From: Megaustenia siamemsis
Taxonomy: Eukaryota; Mollusca; Gastropoda; Stylommatophora; Ariophantidae
Assembly: GCA_032433765.1 (NCBI GenBank)
Contig: JAVIAB010000047.1
Span: 13,472,107 to 13,536,106 of the forward strand
Direction: 5' to 3'
Length of the DNA: 64,000 nt
The position numbers were made by a program, and so were the translations under genes. Within the stretch, counting starts at the first letter, position 1. Each line of letters opens with the position of its first letter. Shown here piece after piece: positions 43,255 through 54,049 of this stretch. The notes under the pieces were generated by a model. The model was not told where the DNA came from and ran no database searches. It saw only the letters and a list, made by a program, of their open reading frames with translations.

Positions 43255-45724
43255 AGACAGATAACAATTGTCCAGTTACTGTAGACAGATATCAATTGTC
43301 CAATTACTGTAGACAGATAACAATTGTCCAATTACTGTAGACATATATCAATTGTCTAGTTACTATAGTCAGATAACAATTGTCCAATTACTGTAGACAG
43401 ATAACAATTGTCCAATTAATGTAGACAGATAAAAATGGCCCAGTTACTGCTAACAGATAACAATTGTCCAGTTACTGCTGACAGATAACAATTGTTCAAT
43501 TATTGTAGACAGATAACAATTGTCCAGTTACTGTAGACAGATAACAATTGTCCAATTACTGTAGACAGACAACAACTGGCCAAGTACTGTAGACAGATAA
43601 CAATTGTCCAATTACTGTAGACAGACACCAATTGGCCAAGTACTGTAGACAGATAACAATTGTCCAGTTGCTGTAGACAGATAACAATTGTCCAATTACT
43701 GTAGACAGATAACAATTGTCCAATTAATGTAGACAGATAAAAATGATCCAGTTACTGCTGACAGATAACAATTGTCCAGTTACTGCTGACAGATAACAAT
43801 TGTCCAATTACTGTAGACAGACAACAATTGGCCAAGTACTGTAGACAGATAACAATTGTCCAGTTGCTGTAGACGTAGGACCGATGTCCAATTGCTATAA
43901 ATTGATGATAGTTTTCCAGTTGCTGTAGACGTAGGACATTTGTCCCGTTACTATAGACAGATAACAATTGTCCAGTTACTGTAGACAGATATCAATTGTC
44001 CAATTACTGTAGACAGATAACAATTGTCCAATTACTGTAGACATATATCAATTGTCTAGTTACTATAGTCAGATAACAATTGTCCAATTACTGTAGACAG
44101 ATAACAATTGTCCAATTAATGTAGACAGATAAAAATGGTCCAGTTACTGCTGACAGATAACAATTGTCCAGTTACTGCTGACAGATAACAATTGTTCAAT
44201 TATTGTAGACAGATAACAATTGTCCAGTTACTGTAGACAGATAACAATTGTCCAGTTACTGTAGACAGACACCAATTGGCTAAGTACTGTAGACAGATAA
44301 CAATTGTCCAGTTGCTCTAGACAGATAACAATTGTCCAATTACTTTAGACAGACAAAAATTGGCCAAGTACTGCAGACAGATAACAATTGGCCAAGTACT
44401 GTAGACAGATAACAATTGTCCAGTTGCTGTAGACGCAGGACCGATGTCCAATTGCTATAAATTGATGATAGTTTTCCAGTTGCTGTAGACGTAGGGCATT
44501 TGTCCCGTTACTTTAGACAGATAACAATTGTCCAATTACTGTAGACAGATATCAATTGTCCAATTACTGTAGACAGATAACAATTGTCCAATTACTGTAG
44601 ACATATATCAATTGTCTAGTTACTATAGTCAGACAACAATTTTCCAATTACTGTAGACAGATAACAATTGTCCAATTAATGTAGACAGATAAAAATGGTC
44701 CAGTTACTGCTGACAGATAACATTGTCCAGTTACTGCTGACAGATAACAATTGTTCAATTATTGTAGACAGATAACAATTGTCCAGTTACTGTAGACAGA
44801 TAACAATTGTCCAATTACTGTAGACAGACAACAATTGGCCAAGTACTGTAGACAGATAACAATTGTCCAGTTACTCTAGACAGATAACAATTGTGCAATT
44901 ACTGTAGACAGACAACAATTGGCCAAGTACTGCAGACAAATAACAATTGTCCAGTTGCTGTAGACAGATAACAATTGTCCAGTTGCTGTAGACAGATAAC
45001 AATTGTCCAGCTGCTGTAGACAGATATCAATTGTCCAGTTGCTGTAGACAGACAATTGTCCAGTTGCTGTAGACAGACAACAATTATCAAATTGCTGTAG
45101 ACAGACAACAATTGTCCAAGTACTGTAGACAGATAACAATTGTCCAAGTACTGTAGACAGATAACAATTGTCCAAGTATTGTAGACAGACAACAATTGTC
45201 CAAGTACTGTAGACAGACAACAATTGTCCAAGTACTATAGACAGACAATAATTGTCCAAGTACTGTAGACAGACAACAATTGTCCAAGTACTGTAGACAG
45301 ATAACAATTGTCCAAGTACTGTAGACAGATAACAATTGTCCAAGTACTGTAGACAAATAACAATTGTCCAGTTGCTGTAAACAGATAACAATTGTCCAGT
45401 TCCTGTAGACAGACAACAATTATCCAAGTACTGTAGACAGATAACAATTGTCCAAGTACTGTAGCCAGACAACAATTGTCCAAGTACTGCAGACAGATAA
45501 CAATTGTCCAGTTGCTGTAGACAGACAACAATTGTCCAGTTGCAGTAGACAGACAACAATTGGCCAAGTACTGCAGACAGATAACAATTGTCCAGTTGTT
45601 GTAGACAGATAACAATTGTCCAGTTGCTGTAGACAGACAACAATTGTCCAAGTACTGTAGACAGATAACAATTGTCCTGTTACTGTAGACAGATAACAAT
45701 TGTTCAATTAATGTAGACAGATAA
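43255..45724. repeat. 28-bp minisatellite zone with higher-order blocks
   Basis: Unit acagataacaattgtccagt+tactgtag. A distinctive non-standard segment (gaccgatgtccaattgctat then aaattgatgatagttttcca) recurs at about 43003, 43168, 43870 and 44432. Copies are spaced irregularly (165, then about 700 and 560 bp) and embedded in similar neighbours, indicating higher-order duplication. Minus-strand ORFs up to 255 codons are artefacts. Confidence 0.97.
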
Positions 45725-45825
45725 ATGATGATGGTGACTGAAATTATGGTGTTAACACGAAGCACTGACCCTTAGTCCCTAAATGTTGATAATACGATTG
45801 CAAGGGTGTTCCTGATTACTTGATG

Positions 45826-46257
45826 TTCAATGAAAATGATCGGTCGACAAAACTCAACTGAGGGAATTTGAGCACTTTGGATTTGTCCGTTTTTCAATGA
45901 AAATGATCGGTCGACAAAACTCAACTGAGGGAATTTGAGCACTTTGGATTTGTCCGTTTTTCAATGAAAATGATCGGTCGACAAAACTCAACTGAGGGAA
46001 TTTGAGCACTTTGGATTTGTCCGTTTTTCAATGAAAATGATCGGTCGACAAAACTCAACTGAGGGAATTTGAGCACTTTGGATTTGTCCGTTTTTCAATG
46101 AAAATGATCGGTCGACAAAACTCAACTGAGGGAATTTGAGCACTTTGGATTTGTCCGTTTTTCAATGAAAATGATCGGTCGACAAAACTCAACTGAGGGA
46201 ATTTGAGCACTTTGGATTTGTCCGTTTTTCAATGAAAATGATCGGTCGACAAAACTA
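45826..46257. repeat. 67-bp minisatellite, about 6.4 nearly identical copies
   Basis: Unit atgaaaatgatcggtcgaca, aaactcaactgagggaattt, gagcactttggatttgtccg, tttttca. The period of 67 was measured at 45841, 45908 and 45975. The full units appear identical by eye, pointing to recent amplification. The last unit runs directly into a SINE-D head. Confidence 0.96.
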
Positions 46258-46331
46258 AACTGAGGCGATTCCAGCGGGAATCGAACACGGGTTGTCCAGT
46301 GGTTTTTCTAACTAGGCTACCGGGGGCCTCG
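46258..46331 (-). mobile_element. SINE-D head (tRNA-like), adjoining the 67-bp satellite
   Basis: On the minus strand, gaggcccccggtagcctagt carries an A-box and cccgtgttcgattcccgctg a B-box. The outermost five bases (gaggc/gcctc) can pair like an acceptor stem. The body downstream of the head is the 67-bp satellite unit. Confidence 0.6.
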
Positions 46332-46925
46332 GTAAGATGTATACCTTAACCTTGACATTACATCAGCCAGGAGTTGGAGGTGACAACAAATGGGGTTTAT
46401 GTTTGTTAATGAAACAAACGGAAAATACTTTAGACCATTCGGAATGCACTGGAGTTCGACCTCGCTAACGATAACCGACATTACAGATCAAAATGGCTGC
46501 ATGTGGCCATGTTTTTGACAGAAACTAACGTAGTCGCTTAAACCGTTTCGGTTGCTTTGTTTGTGTTAAACGTATCTTTTGTAGGAAATTGAAGTAAGGA
46601 AGTTACTGTGCACCTGCTTTTGATGGGAGTCGTTTGGAATCGTCGCCTGTTCGCCAACTAGGGCTGTATGGTAGTCGACCTTGTCAACAGAAATGGCAAA
46701 TGCTCTTTGGCGGGAGCTGTGACATGAGTGAAGTAAAGTGTATTTGTGGAATTCCCGACTGCAGTGATACTGGTTCCATGAATAGAATCTTATATACCGA
46801 TAATTACAAGCCACATCTGTTTGTTATAGCCTCAAAGTGTTATTTTAGTTCCAGTGTTGGAAGTTTAGCAGCATTTATGGATTAAGATGTTCCAGAGCAT
46901 CGTACATTCCACTCATTCTTAGAAT
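46332..46925. other. Unique sequence, possible but unproven gene start
   Basis: Less AT-rich than its surroundings. ATG-containing short frames occur (aaaatggctgcatgtggcca at 46493, and 46722-46885 reading MSEVKCICGIPDCSDTGSM), but none has splice or family support. Confidence 0.3.
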
Positions 46926-46927
46926 TA

Positions 46928-47252
46928 CAGCCATCCCTCGCTACTTCGCGGCCTCAGTACTTCGCGGATTGTTCAAAAATTCAAAATTGAGGAATTATTA
47001 TTTAAAAAAAAAAAACATTATTTTATGTATGTTATTTATACTATTAATATTTTATTTACATGTTTGAAACTATTCTTTAATGTTCTAATGATAACATATG
47101 CACTTATATGGTTTCATATACACTTATTGATATTATACATACACAAAAAAATGTACGTATGTTAAAAATGAGAGGGTGACACTACTTCGAGGTTTTTCAC
47201 TTATCGCGGCCAGTTCTGGTCCCTATTAACCGCGATAACTGAGGGATTACTG
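46928..47252. mobile_element. MITE, pogo/Tigger-like termini, 325 bp
   Basis: TA duplication at 46926-46927 and 47253-47254. Inverted termini read inward are cagccatccctcgctacttc and cagtaatccctcagttatcg, both continuing to gcgg. The TA target and CAG(T)..ATCCCTC..CGCGG end are typical of Tigger/pogo-derived MITEs. No ORF. Confidence 0.85.
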
Positions 47253-47254
47253 TA

Positions 47255-47650
47255 ATATCTTTGGGAAGTGGTTTCAATTTGTGACAACATCAACACAACG
47301 TTACATTTGCTTAGCTGTATTAAGTATTTATATATGGGCGATATTTTAGTAGTTAATGCTCTTATCAATATTTTGAATCGGTGGAACATCAAATATTTCT
47401 ATTCTATACAGATTACGTGTCAAGTTTCCAATTACAGATAATGATATAATGTCAAATATCATTAAGCAGGATAGGCATATAGAATTTTGTTTTTTAAGAG
47501 TGTGTAATAATAGTGTGTGTGTGAAAGCAACAAAAATGTAGAGAAACAACACGATTAGAAAACGGGTCACGGACAACAGTGATCACAGTGCACGGGCAAG
47601 CACAGGTAACATAAACAATAGCCCTTACTCTGCGACAGAACTAGCACAGC
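47255..47650. other. Unique sequence, nothing recognised
   Basis: Lies between the MITE and the 33-bp satellite. Short ORFs only. Confidence 0.45.
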
Positions 47651-47651
47651 G

Positions 47652-48747
47652 GCAGAGGACAATGTAACATACACACAACAGTGCTCAGAGGACAATGTAA
47701 CATACACACAACAGTGCTCAGAGGACAATGTAACATACACACAACAGTGCTCAGAGGACAATGTAACATACACACAACAGTGCTCAGAGGACAATGTAAC
47801 ATACACACAACTGTGCTCAGAGGACAATGTAACATACACACAACTGTGCTCAGAGGACAATGTAACATACACACAACTGTGCTCAGAGGACAATGCAACA
47901 TACACACAACAGTGCTCAGAGGACAATGTAACATACACACAACTGTGCTCATAGGACAATGTAACATACACACAACAGTGCTCAGAGGACAATGTAACAT
48001 ACACACAACTGTGCTCAGAGGACAATGTAACATACACACAACTGTGCTCAGAGGACAATGTAACATACACACAACTGTGCTCAGAGGACAATGTAACATA
48101 CACACAACTGTGCTCAGAGGAAAATGTAACATACACACAACAGTACTCAGAGGACAATGTAACATACACACAACTGTGCTCAGAGGACAATGTAACATAC
48201 ACACAACATTACTCAGAGGACAATGTAACATACACACAACTGTGCTCAGAGGACAATGTAACATACACACAACTGTGCTCATAGGACAATGTAACATACA
48301 CACAACTGTGCTCAGAGGACAATGTAACATACACACAACAGTGCTCAGAGGACAATGTAACATACACACAACTGTGCTCAGAGGACAATGTAACATACAC
48401 ACAACATTACTCAGAGGACAATGTAACATACACACAACTGTGCTCAGAGGACAATGTAACATACACACAACTGTGCTCATAGGACAATGTAACATACACA
48501 CAACTGTGCTCAGAGGACAATGTAACATACACACAACAGTGCTCAGAGGACAATGTAACATACACACAACAGTACTCAGAGGACAATGTAACATACACAC
48601 AACTGTGCTCAGAGGACAATGTAATATACACACAACAGTGCTCAGAGGACAATGTAACATACACACAACAGTACTCAGAGGACAATGTAACATACACACA
48701 ACTGTGCTCAGAGGACAATGTAACATACACACAACAGTGCTCAGAGC
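47652..48747. repeat. 33-bp minisatellite, about 33 copies, open in both strands
   Basis: Unit gctcagaggacaatgtaaca+tacacacaacagt (agt/tgt variants). Because 33 = 11 codons, both strands have 370-380-codon frames, e.g. plus-strand LRGQCNIHTTV repeated. No start context, splice site or non-repetitive flank supports translation. The array ends at a mariner terminus. Confidence 0.97.
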
Positions 48748-48760
48748 CAAAACTACTGAA

Positions 48761-50089
48761 GGGAGGTCAAAAAGTAATGCACACCAATTTTTTTCTCGGA
48801 AACTATTCAGGCAAAATGTGTGAAATTTTCACAGATTGTAGCTGAACATCCACTTTACACTACCTATTTGTCAACATAATCTCCGTCCAAGCGTATTGCC
48901 TTACGCCAACGCGAAACTAGGTCATGAATGCCTCGTTTGTACCAAGTTTTGTCCTGCTCGCGTAGCCATTTTTTAACTGCACGGATCACATCCTCATCAT
49001 TGTCAAAGTGTTTCCCACGCAGGAATTTTTTGAGTGGTCCAAACAGATGGAAATCTGAGGGAGCCAGATCAGAGCTGTAAGGAGGATGGGGCAGTACAGT
49101 CCAACCAAATTTGTTGATTGCTTCCCGTGTTACCAGACTTGTGTGAGGGCGTGCATTGTCATGTTGAAGCAACAAATCTGCAGATGGCTTATTAGGCCGA
49201 ACTCTGTGGAACCGATTTTTGAGTTTTGTCAGTGTATTGATGTAAGCTGTCGAGTTGATTGTCTCACCTCTTGTCATTACATCAACAAGAATCACACCAT
49301 CAATGTCCCAGAAGATAGTGATCATCACCTTTCCGGCTGATGGAGATGTTTTGAATTTTTTTCTTTTTGGTGACTGCGGATGATGCCATTCCATTGACTG
49401 CATTTTTGTTTCAGGCTCATAATAATGTGCCCACGTTTCGTCACCGGTAAAAATTTTTGACAAAAACATTTCTCCTTCAACACCGAAACGCTCCAACAAT
49501 TCAGAACAGAATGTTTTCCTTTGAACTCTGTGATCATTTGTTAGGCACCGAGGAACCCATCGAGCGCAAATCTTTGAATATCCGAGAGTTTTAAAAATTG
49601 CGATTGCACTTCCCTTGCTGACTGTAAGCTGCAATGCCAATTGCTGACTAGTGATACGCCTATCCTTACGAATAATGGCATCAGCCCGGTTTAACATGTC
49701 TGTGCTGGTAGCCGAGGCAACACGTCCAGAACGCGGTAAATCATGCAGCTCCACTCGTACACTTTCTGCAGCTTTAATTCTCTGAACCCAGCGACTAACT
49801 GTGCTCCTATCGACTGCAGAACATTTGTACACTGCACACAGTCGTTTATGAATGTTTGCCACAGTTTCTTTTTCCGCAACCAGAAATTCTATGACAATTC
49901 GCTGTTTGTAACGGACATTGTTGACAAGCTCCATTTTAACGGTTCATAGATTGCGTAATATTTTTCAGAATGCTGTGCAATTTGGTGCACATAATTGGAA
50001 CATGTCATATTCCAAGTGTGCAAAATTTCATATTCCTATCTTTATTATTACCGAGAAAAAAATTGGTGTGCATTACTTTTTGACCTCCC
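48761..50089 (-). mobile_element. mariner transposon copy 2 (transposase intact)
   Basis: About 1.33 kb. Inverted termini gggaggtcaaaaagtaatgc on both sides and internal sequence about 98% like copy 1 by eye. The outermost bases differ between ends (gaa on the left, cat on the right), so the TA duplication is not clean. It sits between the 33-bp satellite and a LINE fragment. Confidence 0.93.
48864..49934 (-). CDS. mariner transposase, D,D34D, uninterrupted (356 aa)
   Basis: Cut-and-paste transposase. N-terminal double helix-turn-helix region: MELVNNVRYKQRIVIEFLVA, then VDRSTVSRWVQRIK and LALQLTVSKGSAIAIFKTLG. Linker WVPRCLT. Catalytic D residues are in FTGDETWAHYYEP, LLQHDNARPHTS and LAPSDFHLF, the last two 34 residues apart. 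Length is normal for mariner. Unlike copy 1 it has no stop or frameshift. The usual YSPDLAPSD appears as YSSDLAPSD, a Pro-to-Ser change beside the catalytic site. It is intact, but activity is not shown. Confidence 0.95.
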   Translation of the reverse strand: MELVNNVRYKQRIVIEFLVAEKETVANIHKRLCAVYKCSAVDRSTVSRWVQRIKAAESVRVELHDLPRSGRVASATSTDMLNRADAIIRKDRRITSQQLALQLTVSKGSAIAIFKTLGYSKICARWVPRCLTNDHRVQRKTFCSELLERFGVEGEMFLSKIFTGDETWAHYYEPETKMQSMEWHHPQSPKRKKFKTSPSAGKVMITIFWDIDGVILVDVMTRGETINSTAYINTLTKLKNRFHRVRPNKPSADLLLQHDNARPHTSLVTREAINKFGWTVLPHPPYSSDLAPSDFHLFGPLKKFLRGKHFDNDEDVIRAVKKWLREQDKTWYKRGIHDLVSRWRKAIRLDGDYVDK

Positions 50090-50096
50090 TATGGAG

Positions 50097-50545
50097 AAAC
50101 AATCGCAATTATACATCAGTGCCAGAATTGGGCGCTGGACTCTAGAACAATAAGAAAGATAACGACCACCAAAATGAAATGTGTCAGAAGAATGACAGGA
50201 AACAGCTTAAGGGACAGAGTAAGAAACACTGACCTGAGGAAGAAACTCGAAATTGAACCAGCCATCGAATACATAAAGAAACAACAGATAAAATGGTTCG
50301 GTCATATAACCAGACAAAAAAGAACTAACAATGACTCAAAGAGCCATAAACAAACGCTGCGAAAACATCAGAGTAAGAGGAAGATCGAGAAAGAGATGGA
50401 TAAATGGAATACTAGAGTCACTAGGAGGGATAACACCAGAAAAGGCCAAGAGAAGAGCAAAGAATCACAGATTGTATCTCCCCTCGACGCCAACTGGCAA
50501 TGGAGGAAGGATAGAAGTTGAAGAAGAATTATATTTTTGAAGAAA
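50097..50545 (+). mobile_element. LINE (family V) 3' fragment
   Basis: Plus-strand: QCQNWALDSRTIRKI-like start, MKCVRRMTGNSLRDRVRNTD, LRKKLEIEPAIEYIKKQQIK and WFGHITRQKRTNNDS. It then shifts frame to RGRSRKRWINGILESLGGIT, and ends atctcccctcgacgccaact with a GAAGAA tail. The 5' end is truncated at the mariner. Confidence 0.75.
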
Positions 50546-50698
50546 AAAAGATTAAAAATTGGTAAATGTAAGAGTTTCCGGTGTGCAATATTCAATTTTT
50601 TAACCATAAAAGTTATTAAATTATAGGATACAGTTTCTTCTAATCACTTTGAAAATATAATGGAAAGTTGTGTATTTTATCTATCTTTAAACTTCAAT

Positions 50699-50864
50699 GA
50701 GCTCCCGCCACGCCAAGTGGCGTATAGGGAATACGGTGTTAGTGACCATACATTTTACAGACCTTCGGTACATGATTTTTGGAGTAATGTGGTCGGCATT
50801 ACGCCCGTGTCGTTTTATTTTCCCAGAAAAAATCAGGTACCCATTAAAACTGGGTGTACCTAGA
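50699..50864 (-). mobile_element. SINE-A copy lacking the tRNA head
   Basis: From the 3' end (ctcccgccacgccaagtggc) to gggtacctgatttttt (complement). The A and B boxes are missing beyond 50864. Confidence 0.85.
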
Positions 50865-51534
50865 AGTCAAATTAGCAGGTTTCTGGTCAATATGGCGGAT
50901 AAGCTGCAGGAACCGTTGAGGGTCAGTCTGAAAAAAATGTTCCTTGTTGCAGTTTCCACATATTCCAAGTACTGCTTGCTGCCGGAGCTACTGAGTTTAA
51001 TACTCTGTGCACACAGTGAGCTGTGTCTTTCCGGATGGTGTTTCGATAATCCGATTGTTTACGATGAATTATGATATCGTATGACGAAGGACAGTTTGGC
51101 TGCGTTCGTTTTCGGTGCGGTACTGCCTTATGTCTTTTGGTGTGTGCTGTAGCTGATATGTTGGGGACTGCAGCTGCCTTTCTTTGATTAGATCATCCAA
51201 TGAGACGACTTTTAATTGGGATGATTTCACTGGCAATTATAGATTTTAATTTGTTTGGAGTGGTAACGGGGCCTTCAAATAACCATAACACAAATTAGCA
51301 AATCAACTGAAAGTAACAATAGCGAGCAACTGTGCCAGGAGTCAAGTTATTCGATTGGAGTCGGTGGATGTGTTTTGTGACAAGTTTCTTGCATTAGCGA
51401 TTCCATAGTCTGTGGTTTATTGATCTGGGCCTGTTCCTGATGTGGCCGTAACACCGACAGAGATGGCGCTGCTGGATCTTTTTTGGAGACAAATAATAAA
51501 TGAAAATTGTTATGGATGGAAACTTCCTAGGCGA
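50865..51534. other. Unique, less AT-rich stretch with a 60-codon ORF
   Basis: An ATG at 50892 (gtcaatatggcggataag) opens 60 codons to 51074 (MADKLQEPLRVSLKKMFLVA, ending NPIVYDEL). It could be a 5' exon or chance. No family match and no splice evidence. Confidence 0.2.
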
Positions 51535-51760
51535 TAGATATAGTTGGCCGTGTGCTCTAGCGTTTGGTTTCTCGTGGCAAGGTGCTGTGACAAGGAGTAC
51601 GGTTCAGATCCTGTTTTGGACCAGCTATTGTTCTTTGTTTTTTTTTTTCTGTTGTTAATTATTTGGGTCTTTTCTGGCTTGTCCATGACTTCAGTTGTTC
51701 TATCATCGTTTCTGACCTCAGCTTCATCGATCTTTGTTGGGTTCTTTGAAGGAATCTGAC
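51535..51760 (+). mobile_element. SINE-C copy 3
   Basis: ggccgtgtgctctagcgttt, tctcgtggcaaggtgctgtg, a degenerate B-box (acggttcagatcctg), then ctattgttctttgttttttt and ctgttgttaattatttggg. It corresponds block for block to 9318-9520. Confidence 0.7.
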
Positions 51761-52138
51761 AATAAATGTGAAGAATATTAGCGTTAAATAGGCAGTCAGA
51801 CACATTTGGGTAAAGGTCTAGTACAGTGCGATAAATTATTTCAACGAAAGAGTGGTCTCCCCTTAGTTGTCGTCACAACAAAACTACAGTGGTTCTCAAA
51901 TATTGTTGAAAGTCACAAATTAGATTTCTTCTCAATTCAGATGCTATTATTTTGTTTATTAATTAAGCGCGGGCATTTAGCTGATGTAACTTTGTATGTT
52001 CCAGTGTGCTTCCCTGATGAAATATGCCCTAATTATAGATGAGTGCTAATTAATTAGAGATAAATTAGGACATGCGTAGTTGGAGTAAATATCAACGATA
52101 AGATACACCATTAAAAGAGAGTCATTGTCTCGAAGTAC
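51761..52138. other. Unique sequence, nothing recognised
   Basis: Non-coding. An ORF at 51806-52042 has no family features. Confidence 0.4.
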
Positions 52139-52290
52139 GGAGCCCTGCTAGCTCAGTGGTTAGTGAACTGGACTACAAAGGACAAGAGGTAATGTTCCAT
52201 CCCAATCGACGGCTTCCGGGTTCACCCAGCCTTTAATGGGTACCGGATTTGTTTCTGGGAAAGTAAAGCGGCACGGAAGTTATACTGCAT
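52139..52290 (+). mobile_element. SINE-A copy, 3'-truncated
   Basis: Head with A-box (tagctcagtggttagtg) and body as far as gtaaagcggcacgg, then unrelated sequence from about 52280. Confidence 0.88.
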
Positions 52291-52408
52291 TTTTACTGTC
52301 TCTAAGTCGCAAATCTTTTGTGACAATGCTAGTTCCCCCCCCCCCCACCTTGCCCACTCCTGGAGTCAATCTTTAATGCTGAGATGGTATTACATGACAA
52401 TGATAAAA

Positions 52409-52617
52409 AGTAAAGTAAAGAGCCCCCGTCCGGCCAAGTGGCGTACAGGGAATATGGTGTTAGTGATCGTAAATTTTACAGACCTTCAGCACATGATTTT
52501 TGGGGTAATGTGGTCGGTATTACACCCGTGACGTTTTACTTTTCCAGAAAAAAAATCCGGTACCCATTTAAGGCTGGGTGAACCCGGAGCCGTCGGTTGG
52601 GATCGAACCCTACCTCT
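52409..52617 (-). mobile_element. SINE-A copy split by an insertion, 3' part
   Basis: From the 3' end (agagcccccgtccggccaag) to the B-box (gttgggatcgaaccctacct). It breaks within ctacctct, and the missing head lies at 53266-53314. Confidence 0.92.
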
Positions 52618-53265
52618 ATTATAGAACTATAATGTTATTTATTCTTTTTTATTATCTCTGTACTCTCTTAACAGCACATCACATTTATTAGTTGATCACA
52701 ACAGGTAATTCATGACATACTATTTTTCTCTCATTATATAATCATAATCAGTTTAATTCAACTTGAGTTGGTCGCTGCTCACCATTCTGTGACCGATACT
52801 TGAACTATTCTCATGGTTTGACGAAAACACCTTGTTTTCGTGAATCTCTATGCCCTATTTAAATAATGGTTACCTCATGACAATGACCTTTCCTGGTAGT
52901 TGGTTGACAACTTATTTATCGGACGGGCCAAAGTCATGGGGTCAATGCATGCTATATTGTTATTTTCCCCAACCTGCTGTTGTGGAAATCTACGTCTCCT
53001 CTCACTCACAGACTTGGTTGAAGTGGAAATTTCCATGGACCTAAACTATTATGTGTCGTCCAACAATTCTGGACATTACCTCCTTCCCACTTTCTGTGTA
53101 TCCACTACCCCCAATGTGAACTTCTATTTCTAGCTGAAAATTGTCCATACTTAAATTTATGTCCTAACTACTGCTGGTCGCTACCATTTGTTACTGCTAT
53201 TATCTATTGAGAAGTGGGTAACAACTAAGTTACCTGCCCCATGCTTTCACTAGCTTACTATTACA
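52618..53265 (-). mobile_element. Putative solo LTR inserted in a SINE, 5-bp target duplication
   Basis: 648 bp bounded by cctct at 52613-52617 and 53266-53270, splitting a SINE-A. Read on the minus strand it begins tgtaatagtaagctag and has a TATA-like tatttaaata (about 52856-52865). It carries aataaa signals in its last 100 bp and ends ctataat. The size, 5-bp duplication and signal order fit a solo LTR. It shares the first 11 bases (tgtaatagtaa) with the candidate at 20992. Confidence 0.5.
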
Positions 53266-53314
53266 CCTCTTGTCTTTTGTAGTCCAGTTCACTAACCACT
53301 GAGCTATCGCGGCT
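53266..53314 (-). mobile_element. SINE-A head, other part of the split copy
   Basis: cctcttgtcttttgtagtcc then cactaaccactgagctatcg and cggct complete the tRNA-like head of 52409-52617. Confidence 0.92.
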
Positions 53315-53640
53315 TCAGATGATAATGATGATGAACGATATTGTTATAAAAATCTGCCTCAAACTGGCACCACGATTGTGAACACCAACAAGATGTGTCG
53401 GAAACATAGAACTTTACCCTCGCGATGTTTCTATTTTCTCTAGAATTAGTGGTCTTCTAATGCCAGACTGAGAACCATCGAATAAAGTGAAATGTTTACT
53501 CAAGGGGACACTACTCTTCCGGACTGAATTATTTATCGGACTAAACTTGACCTGTACTAAAGTTTGTTTCTTGAATAAAATAAAAGCAAAGCCGGAAGCT
53601 TGGATTATTTAATACAAGATGTGCAAGATACACAAGATGT
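53315..53640. other. Unique spacer with short 19-bp tandem repeats
   Basis: agatgtgcaagatacacaa is repeated at about 53619-53657. Otherwise nothing recognised. Confidence 0.45.
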
Positions 53641-53644
53641 GCAA

Positions 53645-53801
53645 GATACACAAGATCATCACCATCAAGTATCATTCCTGCTGGTATATCTGTGATGTTT
53701 TTACATATTTGCTATGTATACTATAACCAGTGAGTGAAAATGTAAAACTGAAAAAAAAAGGAATGACAAAATGTAATTTTAATGCCATGAAAAATATACT
53801 A
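53645..53801 (+). mobile_element. LINE (family III) fragment, left piece
   Basis: gatgtttttacatatttgct, actataaccagtgagtgaaa, taattttaatgccatgaaaa correspond to the family III region around GHTITSDGK and FNAMKNI. It is interrupted at TA (53800-53801) by the DDE transposon and continues at 56192. Confidence 0.7.
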
Positions 53802-54049
53802 TAGTCCGTTCAGATTCGTTTGCCGAGATGTTATGATTTATAATTCAAAAAGTTCTTGATGATTTCACATGATTTTTGGCATACGGTGTTAAAATGTCCA
53901 TGTCACGAGAACATATGTGTTACTCGATGTCTAGCTATAACGGTTTTCTTAAAGCGGCGAATTCCTTTGATCTTTGCCCATGTAACTATTATTTTGACCC
54001 TAATCCAAATGTTTTACAGTAATCTAGTGCAACGATGACCCATAGGCGT

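Noticed and set aside
41161..45724. CRISPR-like array of short direct repeats
   Set aside because: The units are contiguous 27/28-bp repeats without unique spacers, in a eukaryotic genome.
46634..46885. 83-codon ORF as a gene
   Set aside because: Opens with TTG and has no family features or splice signals. Only the part from an ATG near 46722 could be translated.
47641..48823. ORFs of 369-380 codons on both strands
   Set aside because: Consequence of a 33-bp repeat period. Both strands are open to the same extent, as expected for a repeat rather than a gene.
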